Part shown: positions 44,991 through 58,143 of the stretch, piece after piece
Layout of the letters: every line of letters starts with the position of its first letter
How positions within the stretch are numbered: position 1 is the stretch's first letter
Assembly: GCF_027887165.1 (NCBI RefSeq)
Contig: NC_077228.1
Coordinates: 108,822,043-108,886,042 of the forward strand
Length of the DNA: 64,000 nucleotides
Direction: 5' to 3'
From: Monodelphis domestica
Taxonomy: Eukaryota > Chordata > Mammalia > Didelphimorphia > Didelphidae
Program-made: the position numbers and the translations under genes
The notes under the pieces: model-generated
Told to the model about the DNA's origin: nothing
Database searches by the model: none
What the model saw: only the letters and a program-made list of their open reading frames with translations

Positions 44991-46139
44991 GGGAGCTAGG
45001 GTGGGGATTTAACAAGTCAAATAGTATGATAAGAAGGAGCCCTTTTCCTTGAGTTCACATTCCTGCATGATTAAACCTAGTTGGGCTGAATACATGGGTC
45101 TAGAGCAGAGGAAATCATTAATGGAAAAAGAAGTGAGTACTCAAGCTGAGGTCCCTATTGCTACCTACATATGAAGAAGTTCATCACTCTACTAAGGTGT
45201 GAAGGGGTTGCCATTTTCCCTGGTGGAAGAAATCATGGAATTCTGTAGTATTATAGTCTCTTTAAAAAATTCTATTGAAAGAAGACCTGAAGTAGGAACT
45301 TTAGTAATAGGTTAACATTTTTCTAATTCATAGTCTTGTGCATTCAAGTCTTGCTTGAATTTGGTTAAGCCTGGATTTTGGCTAGAAGGTGGGGCAGAAA
45401 TGGAAGCTTTGAAGCAGATGCATCACAGAAGATCCTGGTCGTAAACCCTAGATCTGTGCATTCTGCCCTTTTATACATTTGATGGTGGGTGTTATCCATA
45501 GCCAGAGGTCTCTGGGGAGCTCAGGTCAAAGACTGTCTTTCTCTCTCTTTTTTTGGACCAGAGGGGAATTCCATCTGGGGCCCCAGTTGCTCATGCCCCA
45601 AGGAGAATAAAGGGTGGCACACCCCAGGATTCATTCCAAAACAGTTTTATTAGGAACTTAAAATAGATCCTGGCAGATGGTGTTTGGGAACTGAAGACCA
45701 TGAAGCAAAGATGAAGATGTCATTCACCATGCTGTGTACATGGCAAAGGGGGAGAGAAGCATCAGTTCTCTGAATCTATTTGCAGCATACCCACTGTGGT
45801 TGGACCAAAAAGTCACTGAAAACCAAAGAGGGGCTGGCAAGAGGTCTCCAAAAGAAGTGGGGTGTTAAACTCCCCGAGGGCAAGGGTCATATCCTCTTTT
45901 TATTATCCCCCATAGCAACTAGCACAATTCTGGGCACACAGTTAATACATGATGTCAACTGGCTGAATGTACCCTGATGTGGTCAAGGGCGGGGTGCTAA
46001 GAGATGTGAGGTAACTAGTTGGGGTGGGGATTGGAAGAGGCTAATAGGAAGGCATTTTTAGGGCTGAGTGGGGTGGCAGAGCATTAATATTGCAAATGAA
46101 ATCTCTGAAATTATTTTATTCCCCCTATAGTGCCCCTAG
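44991..46139. other. Unassigned sequence
   Basis: No recognised repeat except weak scraps; a 65-residue ORF at 45780 lacks support. 45900-45970 carries an L2-tail-like phrase (AGCAACTAGCACAATTCTGG). Confidence 0.3.
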
Positions 46140-46330
46140 CTTTGGAAAAAATTTCTACTTAGATCCATCTCCAATATCCCTTTGTGGCATGACAAGTTCT
46201 CAAAAGCAAACTCAGCAAAGTACCAACTCCAGGATGTCCCACAAAATTGGGAAGGTCTGAGGCTCAGGGAGGCTAAGTTCAAAGAGACTCATTACTAACA
46301 TGTTTTGACTGTAGTAACTCATGAAGATTA
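46140..46330. repeat. Local duplication, copy 1
   Basis: Aligns almost base for base with 47590-47775: shared AAATTTCTACTTAGATCCAT, AAGCAAACTCAGCAAAG and ACTCCAGGATGTCCCAC. Confidence 0.9.
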
Positions 46331-46394
46331 GTTACCAAGACAAGGAGGGGCTGCCATCTGCAATGGTAGAGAAATCATTCATAATGATTTTAGG

Positions 46395-46585
46395 AAAAGA
46401 GGCAGCATGGCATAGTGGAATGCATATTGGTTTTGACATCCGAGAAACTGAGCTGGCTCTGCTACTTAACTATTTGTGTGTCTTTGTATGATTGACAACT
46501 TCTCTGGACTTATTTCCTCATCTGTGAAATGATGGGACTGAAAGACCTTTTTCAATTCTAAGACTATGATCCCATTAAGTTTTGG
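46395..46585 (+). repeat. MIR/tRNA-type SINE
   Basis: AGGCAGCATGGCATAGTGGA, CTGGCTCTGCTACTTAACTA and CTTATTTCCTCATCTGTGAA. Confidence 0.8.
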
Positions 46586-46729
46586 AAAAATGTATCCATT
46601 GAATCTAGAGTAAAAGACAGGATCCTTTCATTAACTAATTCCCTATATTCAGCATCTCTAGGGCTTCAGACATATTTGCTCTCTGGAAGAGTCCTTGGGG
46701 GGGCCCTGTCACCACAGATCAGTCAAAAC

Positions 46730-46850
46730 TAGTTGGGACCCCTGTGCTCTGTGATTGGAGACAGCCTTCTGCTATGTCCTCCATTTCCTTAATGGACCTT
46801 AATCCTATATTTCATCACAATGATTTGGGGTCAAGACCTGGGACCAGTTT
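46730..46850. repeat. Local duplication, second shared block, copy 1
   Basis: ACCCCTGTGCTCTGTGATTG and CCATTTCCTTAATGGA recur at 48578-48700 in the same order and orientation. Confidence 0.8.
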
Positions 46851-46877
46851 GGGCTTCCTAAAGGAGTAGCACCAGGG

Positions 46878-47099
46878 CAGTGTTGGTGAAGTATTGGCAC
46901 GTGTGCCAAGCCAGAACTGGGAGAGCTGATTCCTTCCCTCTCTTCCTAGTGCAGGGGGACATTTTTTGCATGTCCCACCTTTCTGCCCAGTTGCCCAAAT
47001 TGAGCACTTCCTCCCTCTACTCTCTGGGCTGGGGAAGCTCATAGGCAGCTTGAAGTTGTGGTTTGGGCATACAAACTTGAAAACCTTCACCAGTGCTGC
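46878..47099 (-). mobile_element. Small non-autonomous hAT-like DNA transposon, copy 1
   Basis: Imperfect terminal inverted repeats: CAGTGTTGGTGAAG at the left and CTTCACCAGTGCTG at the right. The interior read on the minus strand matches copy 2 at 47843. The flanking 8-mers are too diverged to call a target duplication. No transposase. Confidence 0.65.
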
Positions 47100-47259
47100 A
47101 CTAGAGGGTGCTCAAACATACAGTTTGAGCTTAAAATGGAAGTAGTCCACTAGGCCTTCCTGCTCCCTTTCACATTCTCTGAAGCCTCCTGGGCAGGGAG
47201 CAGGACCTAGTAGCCTCAGGAGGGTTCTTCTATGGGGTCTTGGAGGGAGATGAAGGAGG

Positions 47260-47430
47260 CAGCCATAGTTATAGTGGAAAGGATAGGGTGTCAGGAATTA
47301 TGATTCTGCCACTAACAAGTCAATTCTCATACCTCATTCTCAGTTTTCCTATCTGTAAAATAATGAGATTGGGTTAGGTATTCCCCAATGTTCCTTCCAG
47401 GTCTATTATTCTTTGATCCCATGAATTGAT
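47260..47430 (+). repeat. MIR
   Basis: ATTATGATTCTGCCACTAAC and CAGTTTTCCTATCTGTAAAA. Confidence 0.7.
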
Positions 47431-47589
47431 CAAGGAGGAGGCAAGACAGGGTAGCTTAAAAGCCATCATCTCAGAAGCTTCTGAGGACTGCACAAGATAT
47501 TCTCTCTCAAGGAAACAGGATTTAGATCTTGGAAGAGCCTTGTCTACGTTGAACAGGAGACACGTGCTTCAAGGGCATCTCTAGAACTA

Positions 47590-47775
47590 AAAAATTTCTA
47601 CTTAGATCCATCTCCAATACCCCTTTGTGGCATGGCAAGTTCTCAAAAGCAAACTCAGCAAAGCACCAACTCCAGGATGTCCCACCAAATTGGCAAGGTC
47701 TGAGGCTCAGAGAGGAGTTCAAAGAGACTCATTACTAAAATGTTTTGACTGTAGTACTCATGAAGATTAATCTTC
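47590..47775. repeat. Local duplication, copy 2
   Basis: Same orientation as copy 1, offset about 1.45 kb, with few substitutions and two small indels. Confidence 0.9.
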
Positions 47776-47842
47776 TTGTTCTTTTCCATCCACTTTCTAC
47801 ATAAGGGTCTCCCTCTTCCTTCCCACCTGCTCTGGTCTAACC

Positions 47843-48069
47843 CAGTGATGACAAACCTTTTAGAGACCAAGTGCCCAAGTTGTAACCCTCGTGCTGCCTG
47901 TGAGCCCCCCCCCCACTTTACCCCAGATAGGGGAGGGAGGAATCACTCCCATTGGGCTATGGGGCAAAGGTCATGTGAGAAATGTTCTCAGCTTTTGGGC
48001 TGGAGAGGGGGAGAGAGGCAGCCTCCCTCCAGTAGGCTCCAGCATCATGCCATTGATTTGCTAACAAGG
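47843..48069 (+). mobile_element. Small non-autonomous hAT-like DNA transposon, copy 2
   Basis: Begins CAGTGATGACAAACC. It is flanked by 8-bp duplications GTCTAACC (47835-47842) and GTCTGACC (48070-48077), the length expected for hAT. Opposite orientation to copy 1. The right terminal repeat is degenerate. Confidence 0.75.
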
Positions 48070-48389
48070 GTCTGACCTGTGACCTGATTTTTTTTTCTGT
48101 TTCTATAAGTTGTGTTTCATCTTCCATCTTTTAGAAGCAGGAGCTCATTCACTTCCTTTAACCCCCAGCAATTACCTGTGGCAGAAGAGTTACTTTAGGA
48201 AATGAGGCATCCCACAGCAATCATCATGCTACCTTTGCATGGCACTTTGAGGTTGACAAGTTCTCCTTGTTCACTGGTGAAACCATTGGAAAAAGCAGGG
48301 CAAGAAGTTAAGACACTAGTCTAGACTGCTCTATGAATAGTGTGGCTCTGGGCAAGTGCTCCTATCCTGTCTGAAACTCCCTCCCTTTG

Positions 48390-48565
48390 TCTGTGAAACA
48401 ACACCACCAGCAGGTTAGAGCCGATGATATGAGGTTCTACACCTACCTTGAAGCCTTCATTTTACAAATATGGAAACGAAGGGCCAGAGGGAAAGAGGGA
48501 CTTGCAGAGGATCAGTTAGCAACAGGGTCAGAAGTCAAACCCAGATGCTCTGCTTCTAAATATAG
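48390..48565 (+). repeat. MIR-type fragment
   Basis: CATTTTACAAATATGGAAAC then ACTTGCAGAGGATCAGTTAG. Confidence 0.5.
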
Positions 48566-48577
48566 TGCAGAATTACT

Positions 48578-48700
48578 TATGACCCCTGTGCTCTGTGATT
48601 GGAGATAGCCTACTATGATGCCCTCCTTTTCCTTAATGAGCTTTAATCACAAACAACCTCCCAATGATTCAGGGTCAAGGTCTGGGGACTGATTAGGTCA
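48578..48700. repeat. Local duplication, second shared block, copy 2
   Basis: ACCCCTGTGCTCTGTGATTG, TTTTCCTTAATGAGC and GATTCAGGGTCAAGG correspond to 46735-46840. Confidence 0.8.
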
Positions 48701-48721
48701 CTTAGCACAAGATGTGGCACA

Positions 48722-48975
48722 TATTATTGTTGTTGTTGCTCAGTTGTCAGTTGTGTCCAGCTCTCATGACTCTATTTGGGGTTTTCTTGGCAAAGGTACT
48801 AGAGTGGTTTGCCATTGCCTTCACCAGCTCATTTTACAGATGAGAAAACTGTGGCAAACAGGGTTAAGACTTGCCCAGGGTCACACAGCTAGGAAGTAAC
48901 TGAGGCCAGATTTGAGCTCATGAAGTTGATTCTTCCTGACTTCAGGCCTGACACACAATCCACTGCAGCATTTAG
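48722..48975 (-). repeat. Type B SINE
   Basis: (TTG)n start, TTTGGGGTTTTCTTGGCAAA, CTCATTTTACAGATGAGAAA and CTTCAGGCCTGACACACAAT. Confidence 0.92.
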
Positions 48976-48979
48976 CAGT

Positions 48980-49500
48980 CTGCCTGGCACATAGTAGGTA
49001 CTATATAAATGCCTTTTCAATTTCCCTTTACTTTCTTTCCCTTCTGCCTGTGGTCTTGGTGTTCATCCCTGTATCACTCTTGAGATTCTTTCTAGCTCTA
49101 AGCTCTATGATGATACTAAATATTGCACCCCTCCCCCAAAGCTTGGGATCACTCTTCCTAGGTTCAAGTTGTCTCCTTCCTCCTCACAAGGCTTTACTTG
49201 TCTCCGACTCAGAAGTGGCTAAGATTAGGCTATGACTGTGTTCTCAGGGTTGGTGCTTTGAATTTCAGATCATGAGAGACCAAATCGTAGTCTCAAAACT
49301 GTGTGCTGGGAAGTGAGGGGGAGGTGAAACTTCAGTTCTTGGAAAGCCATCCACTCTGAAGGTTAGTAATTCCAATACACTGAAGACTAGGAAAGTCAGT
49401 GAGGGGCTTCTGAGAACTGAAGCGACAAACTCCCTAGAGATCAGAGGCTCCATCCCTCTTCAGCTTTAATATTCCCTTTAGTTTCTCACACAAGGACTGA
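48980..49500. other. L2/MIR scraps and unassigned sequence
   Basis: 48975-49015 is an L2 tail (GTCTGCCTGGCACATAGTAG); the rest is unassigned. Confidence 0.4.
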
Positions 49501-49504
49501 GCTG

Positions 49505-49690
49505 GACACAATGTGGCATCATGAAAAGGGCATTAAAGAGTCCAAAGATCTGGGATTGAGCTCAATTGTGTGATCTTGGCCAAGTCACTTAGGTTCAGTT
49601 TCCTCATCTGTAAAACAGGACTAATATTGGTTCTACTCACTTTATGGTTTTTGCTGTTATTATTACATAGATATTGGTTGTAGTGTGGTG
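49505..49690 (+). repeat. MIR
   Basis: AATGTGGCATCATGAAAAGG, TTGTGTGATCTTGGCCAAGT and TCAGTTTCCTCATCTGTAAA. Confidence 0.8.
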
Positions 49691-49924
49691 GGAGGGGCTC
49701 ACATAGGACTGGAGGGCTGCAATGGGGCTGGAGGGGTGGGGTTGGAAGGGTACCATAGAGAAGTACCCTTTTCTGTCCCCTTCTGACCCCCAATCACAGT
49801 GAAAGGCTCCATCCAGAACTGGGGTTTCATTTGAAAGTTAAATCTCCTGAAGGATGTATCTTGTGTTCTTCCTTATATTCCTAGCATGGCTTCAGACTGA
49901 CACTGAGCATCTTCCTTCCTTCTT

Positions 49925-50065
49925 CCTTTTTTTTTAAACCTTTACCTTCTGTCTTAAACCCTTACCATTACTGTGTATTGGTTCTAAGGCAGAAGAGTAC
50001 TAAGGGCTAGGCAATGGGGGTAAGTGACTTGCTCAGGGACAGACACTAGGAAGTGTCTGAGTATC
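49925..50065 (-). repeat. Type A SINE, 3' part
   Basis: AAACCTTTACCTTCTGTCTT to GTGACTTGCTCAGGGACAGA. Part of the tail box is duplicated. Confidence 0.8.
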
Positions 50066-51944
50066 TTCCTTTCTTATTAGTTGGTGGTTTCTCTCTTTGA
50101 TTCCTGAAGAAAAGAGAGGCTAATAGGTGTTAGTGGGTTGATCTTGGAAGAACTCCAATTAGTGATAACTCTCCTAACGAGGAGGCAGCAGCCATTTTTG
50201 GAAAAGTGACTCTCCAAATTGGACTCCAAATGGTAGGCAGGGAGTTTGGTAGCCAGGAGACCAGGTGGAGGTACACCTCCAGTTCCCTTGGCTGATGATA
50301 AAATACAATAGGACTTAGAAACTTGGCTCCCAGTTCCACTGCCTCAGGTGGATGGAAAGCAGGTAGAGACAAGTTGGGGAACAAGTAGCCTTATGATGAA
50401 TGCAAGCAGCCAAAAAATCTTCAGCACGTGCTCTCTAGGACCTCAATATCCACTCCTCCATCTCCCTCTCTCCCCCATCAAAGTAGTATCTCAGTCCAAA
50501 CTTTCATTGCTTAACACCTTGGGAAAGGTAGCTTGTGTGAAAAGATCATTCCATCCAGAGAAAGAAGCAGATTATGAACAATGGGGAAAGCCAGTCTGCT
50601 TTTCACTGCTTCCTTCCCAAATGGATATGGAACCTCAGTTGGTGTTCAGAGTGCTTCATCTTTCTAAGAAAGATATGTGGGACTTCCTCAGAGTCTCCCT
50701 AGCTCTCTTCTTCAGTTCAGGCTATGGTTGAGAGAATGGCTGAATCACTTAAAACTGTGTTTGAAAGGTGGGGTGGAGGGGTAATTTTCAGAATGTTTAT
50801 GTTAGCCATATTTCCTTTAAAAAATTGTCCTTTTTCCACTCCTAAGTAGTAGAGTAGAGGGAAAAAGACCACTTCCTTAGAGAGTAGTATACCTAGAACT
50901 CCATCTCCTATGCTTAAGTTCCCAGATCCCTTTCTTCAGGTTTTGATTACTCCATCTTCTTAGATGTTCCTACTACCTCTGTGTAGGTTTAAGGGCTGGG
51001 GGAGGTGAGAATGTGAGAAAAAAGCAGTGAAGAAGTTAACGCTTCAATTTGGGAGACTCCGTTTCATGATCTTGTTCTAATGCCCTCTTACTGGGTTCAA
51101 ACACTGAACAGTCTCTCCTCTTAAATTCAAGGTTCTCCCATTTGTAGCTGTTGGGCTTCTGCACCACTCCTAGATAAGACAAGAGGTTTTGGAATAGTGT
51201 TGGGACTGAGTGAGAGGGTTTTAAGGACTCCATAGCTTTTTTCCATTTTGTAACCATGGGTTAACCACTTGGTTGTCAGGGAATAGGGGATGATATGGTC
51301 CCTAGTTCTACTTTCCCATGTTGTGGGAGACCTTCCCTTCCCCTTCTAGGAAAAAATAAATGGACTAATTCAATCTTCTCCCCAGCCCTGGATGGCTTTT
51401 GGAAAATTCTCCTATGGAAAAAAAGAATGGTTGATGTCCCAGGGAAGCCTGGTAGTCAGTGCTCTGTGCTCCTATGCAAGGGTACAGGAACAACCCAATA
51501 GAATCTGAGGAGGTACCTCAAACATGCTCCCTCTGTCAGTGTCTACTTGCCCCCAATTCTCCTCCTTGGACTGATGGTCCCCTGGCTGTCTTAATGCCAG
51601 TAACTGACAGCATGAGGAGGGAAGGGAGAAGAAGACTTCTCCAGAGGACAGTTGAAAGCAATCTTGAATTCTATGAACATGTTTAGGGCTAAGATGGAAG
51701 GAAAGGCATAGTGTGGGGCCCAATTGTCTATTTGTCCTCCTAGGGTTGTCCAATGGGCCAGAGGGTATGTGTATGAGAAATTTTCCCAGGGAGTTCTGGG
51801 AACTATGGATATCTGGAGAGATCCAATTTCAGTATTTTTTCCTTTCAGGCTCAAGAATACCAGGGCCTCCCTTGCCCCACCTTGGGAGAGAAGCAACATT
51901 CACAACCACCTCCCTCCCTGGAATGATCTCATGGGGTCCACAGC
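50066..51944. other. Unassigned sequence downstream of LRRN2
   Basis: No recognised repeat for nearly 1.9 kb. ORFs of 60-127 residues on both strands show no domain. Part could be extended 3'UTR if transcription passes the AATAAA at 51961. Confidence 0.35.
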
Positions 51945-51960
51945 AGCCCCCTTTCCCTGC

Positions 51961-51966
51961 TTTATT
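51961..51966 (-). terminator. Probable LRRN2 polyadenylation signal AATAAA
   Basis: Canonical hexamer on the gene's strand about 1.5 kb after the stop, preceded by AT-rich sequence and followed after about 40 nt by a GT-rich element. Confidence 0.55.
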
Positions 51967-52712
51967 GGCACTGCTATTATAACAGTGGGTTATCAACAAA
52001 TGTTCCTGTTCACATTTGGTCCTAAGAAGTCAATCAGATAAATAAAAATACCAAAAAGCAAGTTGGGCTCATTACAAACAATACAGAAGCTGAACCAAAA
52101 GATAATTGGAGTAATTTCCTCATCCCACATCCTTCCCCTTGCCAAACCTCCCATCATATTACCTACCCCTGCCCTCCCAGAGTCAAACTTCTGACTGTTT
52201 TATGGTTTTCAAGTCTCTTGGAGGCTCTCAGGTTTGTTTAATTAGAAATAGGCTGGGAAGTGCTTCCCATGCAGTGGTATGTTGCATTTGCAATGTTAAT
52301 TGCTTATAAGAGAAGAAAGGGTGACAATGTTTAAGGATGGAAATTTCCTGTCTCCCTCCCTGTTTCCCACCCCATCTCTGTCTGTCAGCCTTGTTCTCTT
52401 TCTCAATTTTTCTCCCCCTCTTTTCTTGCATCAGGCTCTCTGTACTGTCCCTCATTTCTAGGGATTTGGGGTGGGGGTGGGGTGTTTACTGGCAGGGTTG
52501 AGAGTATCAAATTTTGGAAACTGAAATGAAAAACCAATCCTTCTATCTCTAGTTCTTCTTCCCTGTCTCATCTCAGCCTTCTCTGTACTGGTTTTGAAGA
52601 GGTGATTTCTGAACAGGGAATTATCTAGCTGTACACTGCAATACAAAAGATTTTCTCTCCCCTCTTTCTCCTATCCTCTTTTCTTCCTTTCCTCCTTCCT
52701 CTTCCCCCCACA

Positions 52713-52815
52713 TCCTTCCTTCCTTCCTTCCTTCCTTCCTTCCTTCCTTCCTTCCTTCCTTCCTTCCTTCCTTCCTTCCTTCCTTCCTTCCTTCCTTCCT
52801 TCCTTCCTTCCTTCC
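52713..52815. repeat. (TTCC)n microsatellite within the probable LRRN2 3'UTR
   Basis: About 100 bp of nearly pure TTCC on the plus strand, hence GGAA in the LRRN2 transcript if the 3'UTR extends to 51945. Translations in all frames are low-complexity and not coding. Confidence 0.95.
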
Positions 52816-53482
52816 TCTTTCCAAGTTAGGAGAATAGAGTGAATTGGAGAAATGGGAGAAAGAATTATATTTCTCCACAAAGGTACAAAATTGTTTGCAA
52901 AGTCAGCTCCAGAGTGACCTAGTCCTGGGGACATCTGGGGGGTGATAAGGGTCCCCCACAGTGCACTGGGTACTCCCTTCCTCTCCATGTCCCCCCAGAT
53001 GCAAGGTACTCCCTTCCTCTTCAGAGAGAGACCCCTGGGGGCAGGAGATACTAGCCCTAGCTAGGGCTAGGAGGGTAAGAGCAGGCAAGTGAAACTGTAC
53101 AGAGGAGAAAAGAAAAGCTAGGCTCCCTGGGGGGCATGTGGGTAGGACCAAGGGCCCAGGGTCCAAGCTGAGTCTGGAGGGACTCCCAGATGAATGGGAT
53201 AACAGGCTGGGATGGGGGTGGTGGGGAAAAGGTTAATAGCCAGAGCACTTCCTCCTCCTGGGAAGTGTCCTCATGAAGGCAGCAGGGAGGTCCCACAGAG
53301 GACCGGTGGCAGTGTTTTGAGGGGTAGGAGGCCGAGGGGGTCCAGGCCATCCATGTCCAGCTGCCATGCCATAAGGTTGTAGGTCTACATCATCTTTACA
53401 GTGGGATGTCTGGTCCAGCCCTCTTCTCTTTTGGTAAAAAATAGTCTTAGTTATTCCCCTGCCCCCAAGAATAAGTTGAACT

Positions 53483-55756
<2,274 letters not shown>

Positions 55757-55853
55757 CTATTCAAGGGCAGGCAGTGTGAGTGGGTGGGTGGGGGTGTCCG
55801 TCCTTCAGCAGGGGAAGCTATTGTTTCTGGTCCTCCTCTGACTCAGCCCCAGT

Positions 55854-55895
55854 TCATTCATCACTGCCCCCAGTCAAGGGGCCACCTGTGGCCAT
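55854..55895 (-). promoter_or_regulatory. Upstream ORF in the LRRN2 5'UTR
   Basis: Two bases after the predicted acceptor an ATG opens a 13-codon ORF (MATGGPLTGGSDE) ending in TGA. A second ATG overlaps its stop and opens a 4-codon ORF; a third at about 55756 opens a 15-codon ORF. All are out of frame with, or terminate before, the main ATG. They exist in mRNA only if the 55897 acceptor is used. Confidence 0.45.
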
Positions 55896-55897
55896 CC

Positions 55898-55922
55898 CTG
55901 AAAGAGAGAGACAACATCATTA
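55898..55922 (-). promoter_or_regulatory. 3' splice site of the LRRN2 coding exon
   Basis: On the minus strand an uninterrupted pyrimidine run (TTGTCTCTCTCTTTC) leads into AG at 55899-55898, with a candidate branch-point context TAATGATG just upstream. A weaker alternative acceptor (CTGCCCTTGAATAG) ends at 55757. Confidence 0.75.
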
Positions 55923-56414
55923 GGAGTTAGGGGAAGCCGGATTTAGTTCCCAAGTCACTATCTCCGTTCCCATTGGCCCAGGGACATCAGCAGGGCGCAG
56001 ACCTGGGAATCCCAGCTTCTGATGCCTGGCTCACCCGGGGAATACCCTGTCTTCCCTATCAGGGTAGTGATTCTAGGGCTAAATACTGGATGAAAGATGC
56101 AGGCTGAGCCTGCAAATTCTTTGAACTCCTCTGAGAAAGTGATGAGGGGGAAGATGATGGGCTGTTGTTACTGTTGTTGTCATCATTATTATCTCCACCT
56201 TCTTGGAGAGCAGGAAAGCAAAAAAGTGGCTTCTCTTGCCCTCCTTCCCACTAGACTTCTTACCAGTCCTTGGCACATATTGAATTGTGGTGAGACCCCA
56301 AGGTCTCAACACTCCTCCTTGGAGTGATCTCCTGGGGAGGGAGTTGAATACTAGTACCAGTTTCGAGTCATGGAATTTAGAGCTGGAAAGGACCTCCAGA
56401 GAATCCAGTTGCAG

Positions 56415-56570
56415 GCCCACAGATTTTTTTAATCCCTTACTTTTTGTTTTGGTATCAGTTCTAAGATAGAAAGGTGGCAAAGGAGTTAAGTGACTTGCCC
56501 AGGGTCATACATTTGGGCAATGTCTGAGGTCAAATTTGAACCCAGGTCCCCTTGACCCACTAAACTGCCC
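56415..56570 (-). repeat. Type A SINE
   Basis: TTTAATCCCTTACTTTTTGT to GACCCACTAAACTGCCC. A short internal deletion is present. Confidence 0.85.
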
Positions 56571-56705
56571 TATATCCTTAATTTTTATAGATAAAAAAAA
56601 TTGAGGCCTAGGGTAGTTAATGACTCACTTCAAGGCCATATAGGCAGAGTAGCAAATCCAGAATTCAAACCCTGGACTTCTGCCTCCCAGTTCAGTGAGT
56701 ACAGG
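56571..56705. repeat. Core-SINE/MIR fragment
   Basis: TTGAGGCCTAGGGTAGTTAA and AGCAAATCCAGAATTCAAAC. Confidence 0.6.
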
Positions 56706-56814
56706 GCAGACTCCCCTACCTCCAAGCCAAGGCCATCCCTAAGTTGATGGGGGAAGCCTCTGTCTAGGTACAGAGGTGACGACTATCTTTCTGTCTCTAG
56801 ATTTACATCACAGA

Positions 56815-57405
56815 TCATAGAAGCTGGAATCTTCCTAAAGCACAAATCTAACCATTTCACTCCTCTGCTTAAGGAATGTCCATGCTTCCCTACTGGCCAT
56901 AGTATGGATAAAATGGATAAAATACAAGTTCTTCAGGTGGACACTTAAAGCCCCCAGGAAATCAGACTCTTTCTAGGCTTATTGTCCATTATTCCCCATT
57001 GGGCATTCTTAGTCCCAAGTCTAACTCAACTACAAAGGTTACTCCCCAATGTGCCTGTCCATCTGTGTCCTTAACTTCTTATCCCAATTTCTAATGTTTG
57101 CCCTGGTGGTTCCCCATGCCTAGAAATCACTCTTCTTGACTCTACTTCTAAGATCACCTGATTTCCTTCAACCCTTCCCCCAACCCCTGCTTCTGGCGGA
57201 GCACCTTTCTCTGATATCCCAAATGCTACAGCCCCCAGTTATGAAATATTGATTTTGTATACATTTGCATCATTTAACCTACCTGCCCATTCTCTCTCCA
57301 CCAGCTAGAAGGTAAGCTGCTCGAGGGCAGACACTTTCATTTTTGCCTTTTTATACACAGGATCTAGCACTTGAGAAATGCTCTCTGAATGACTGTTTAA
57401 GGAAG
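56815..57405 (+). repeat. L2 3'UTR and tail
   Basis: CAAATCTAACCATTTCACTC, CCATGCCTAGAAATCACTCT, AGCACCTTTCTCTGATATCC and GGTAAGCTGCTCGAGGGCAG appear in the L2 order. Confidence 0.8.
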
Positions 57406-57424
57406 ACAAAGGCTCTTCCAGATT

Positions 57425-57880
57425 TTCCTTTTTCTGTTCATGTCACCCACCATCTTCCCAGTCATTCAGAATGGAAACTTTGGAGATAGAGTAGATCCTT
57501 GCCTTCTCCTCAACCCCCATATCTAAACAGCTGCCAAGTTCTGTTGATTCTACCATTAAAATCTCTCTCATATCTGTCTTTTTTCCACTCCTACTCCACT
57601 TTGGGCCCTCATCTATTTTTACCTGGCTCTTGCAATAGATTCCTGACTGTCAGCAGCTTTCATATTGTTTTGTGAATAATTATCAGTCTGGCCACTTCAC
57701 TCCCCTATCCAGTCAAAAAGTTTCTCTGGCTCCCCATTGCCTATCAGTTAAAATCTGAACTCCTTGGTGTGGCATCTATGGCTCTCTACAGTCTTGTTCC
57801 AACCTATTTTTTTAGCCTCATTGTAAAATTACTTCCTGATACCTTCTACCTCCTTGGTGTATTGTTAACCTTCATACATG
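57425..57880 (+). repeat. L2 3'UTR fragment
   Basis: TCTTGCAATAGATTCCTGAC, GGCCACTTCACTCCCCTATC and GGCTCCCCATTGCCTATCAG. Confidence 0.75.
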
Positions 57881-57910
57881 GGAAGCTTCTTCTTTTCCTC
57901 TTTCTTTGCC

Positions 57911-57946
57911 CCATTTCTCTCTCTCTCTGTCTCCGCCCCCTCTCTC

Positions 57947-58002
<56 letters not shown>

Positions 58003-58143
58003 TGTCTCTCTGCCTGTCTCTGTCTCTGTCTCTCTGTCTCTCTCTCTGCCTGTCTCTGTCTCTGTCTGTCTCTGTCTCTGTTTCTCTGTCTCTCTGTCTG
58101 TCTCTGTCTCTGTCTCTCTGTCTGTCTGTCTGTCTCTCTCCCC
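57911..58143. repeat. Compound (TC)n/(TCTG)n microsatellite
   Basis: About 230 bp of CT dinucleotides interspersed with CTGT units. Reads as Ser/Leu- or Arg/Glu-rich ORFs in many frames; not coding. Confidence 0.96.

Noticed and set aside
50348..50731. 127-codon ORF downstream of LRRN2
   Set aside because: No domain, splice context or homology recognised; consistent with chance.
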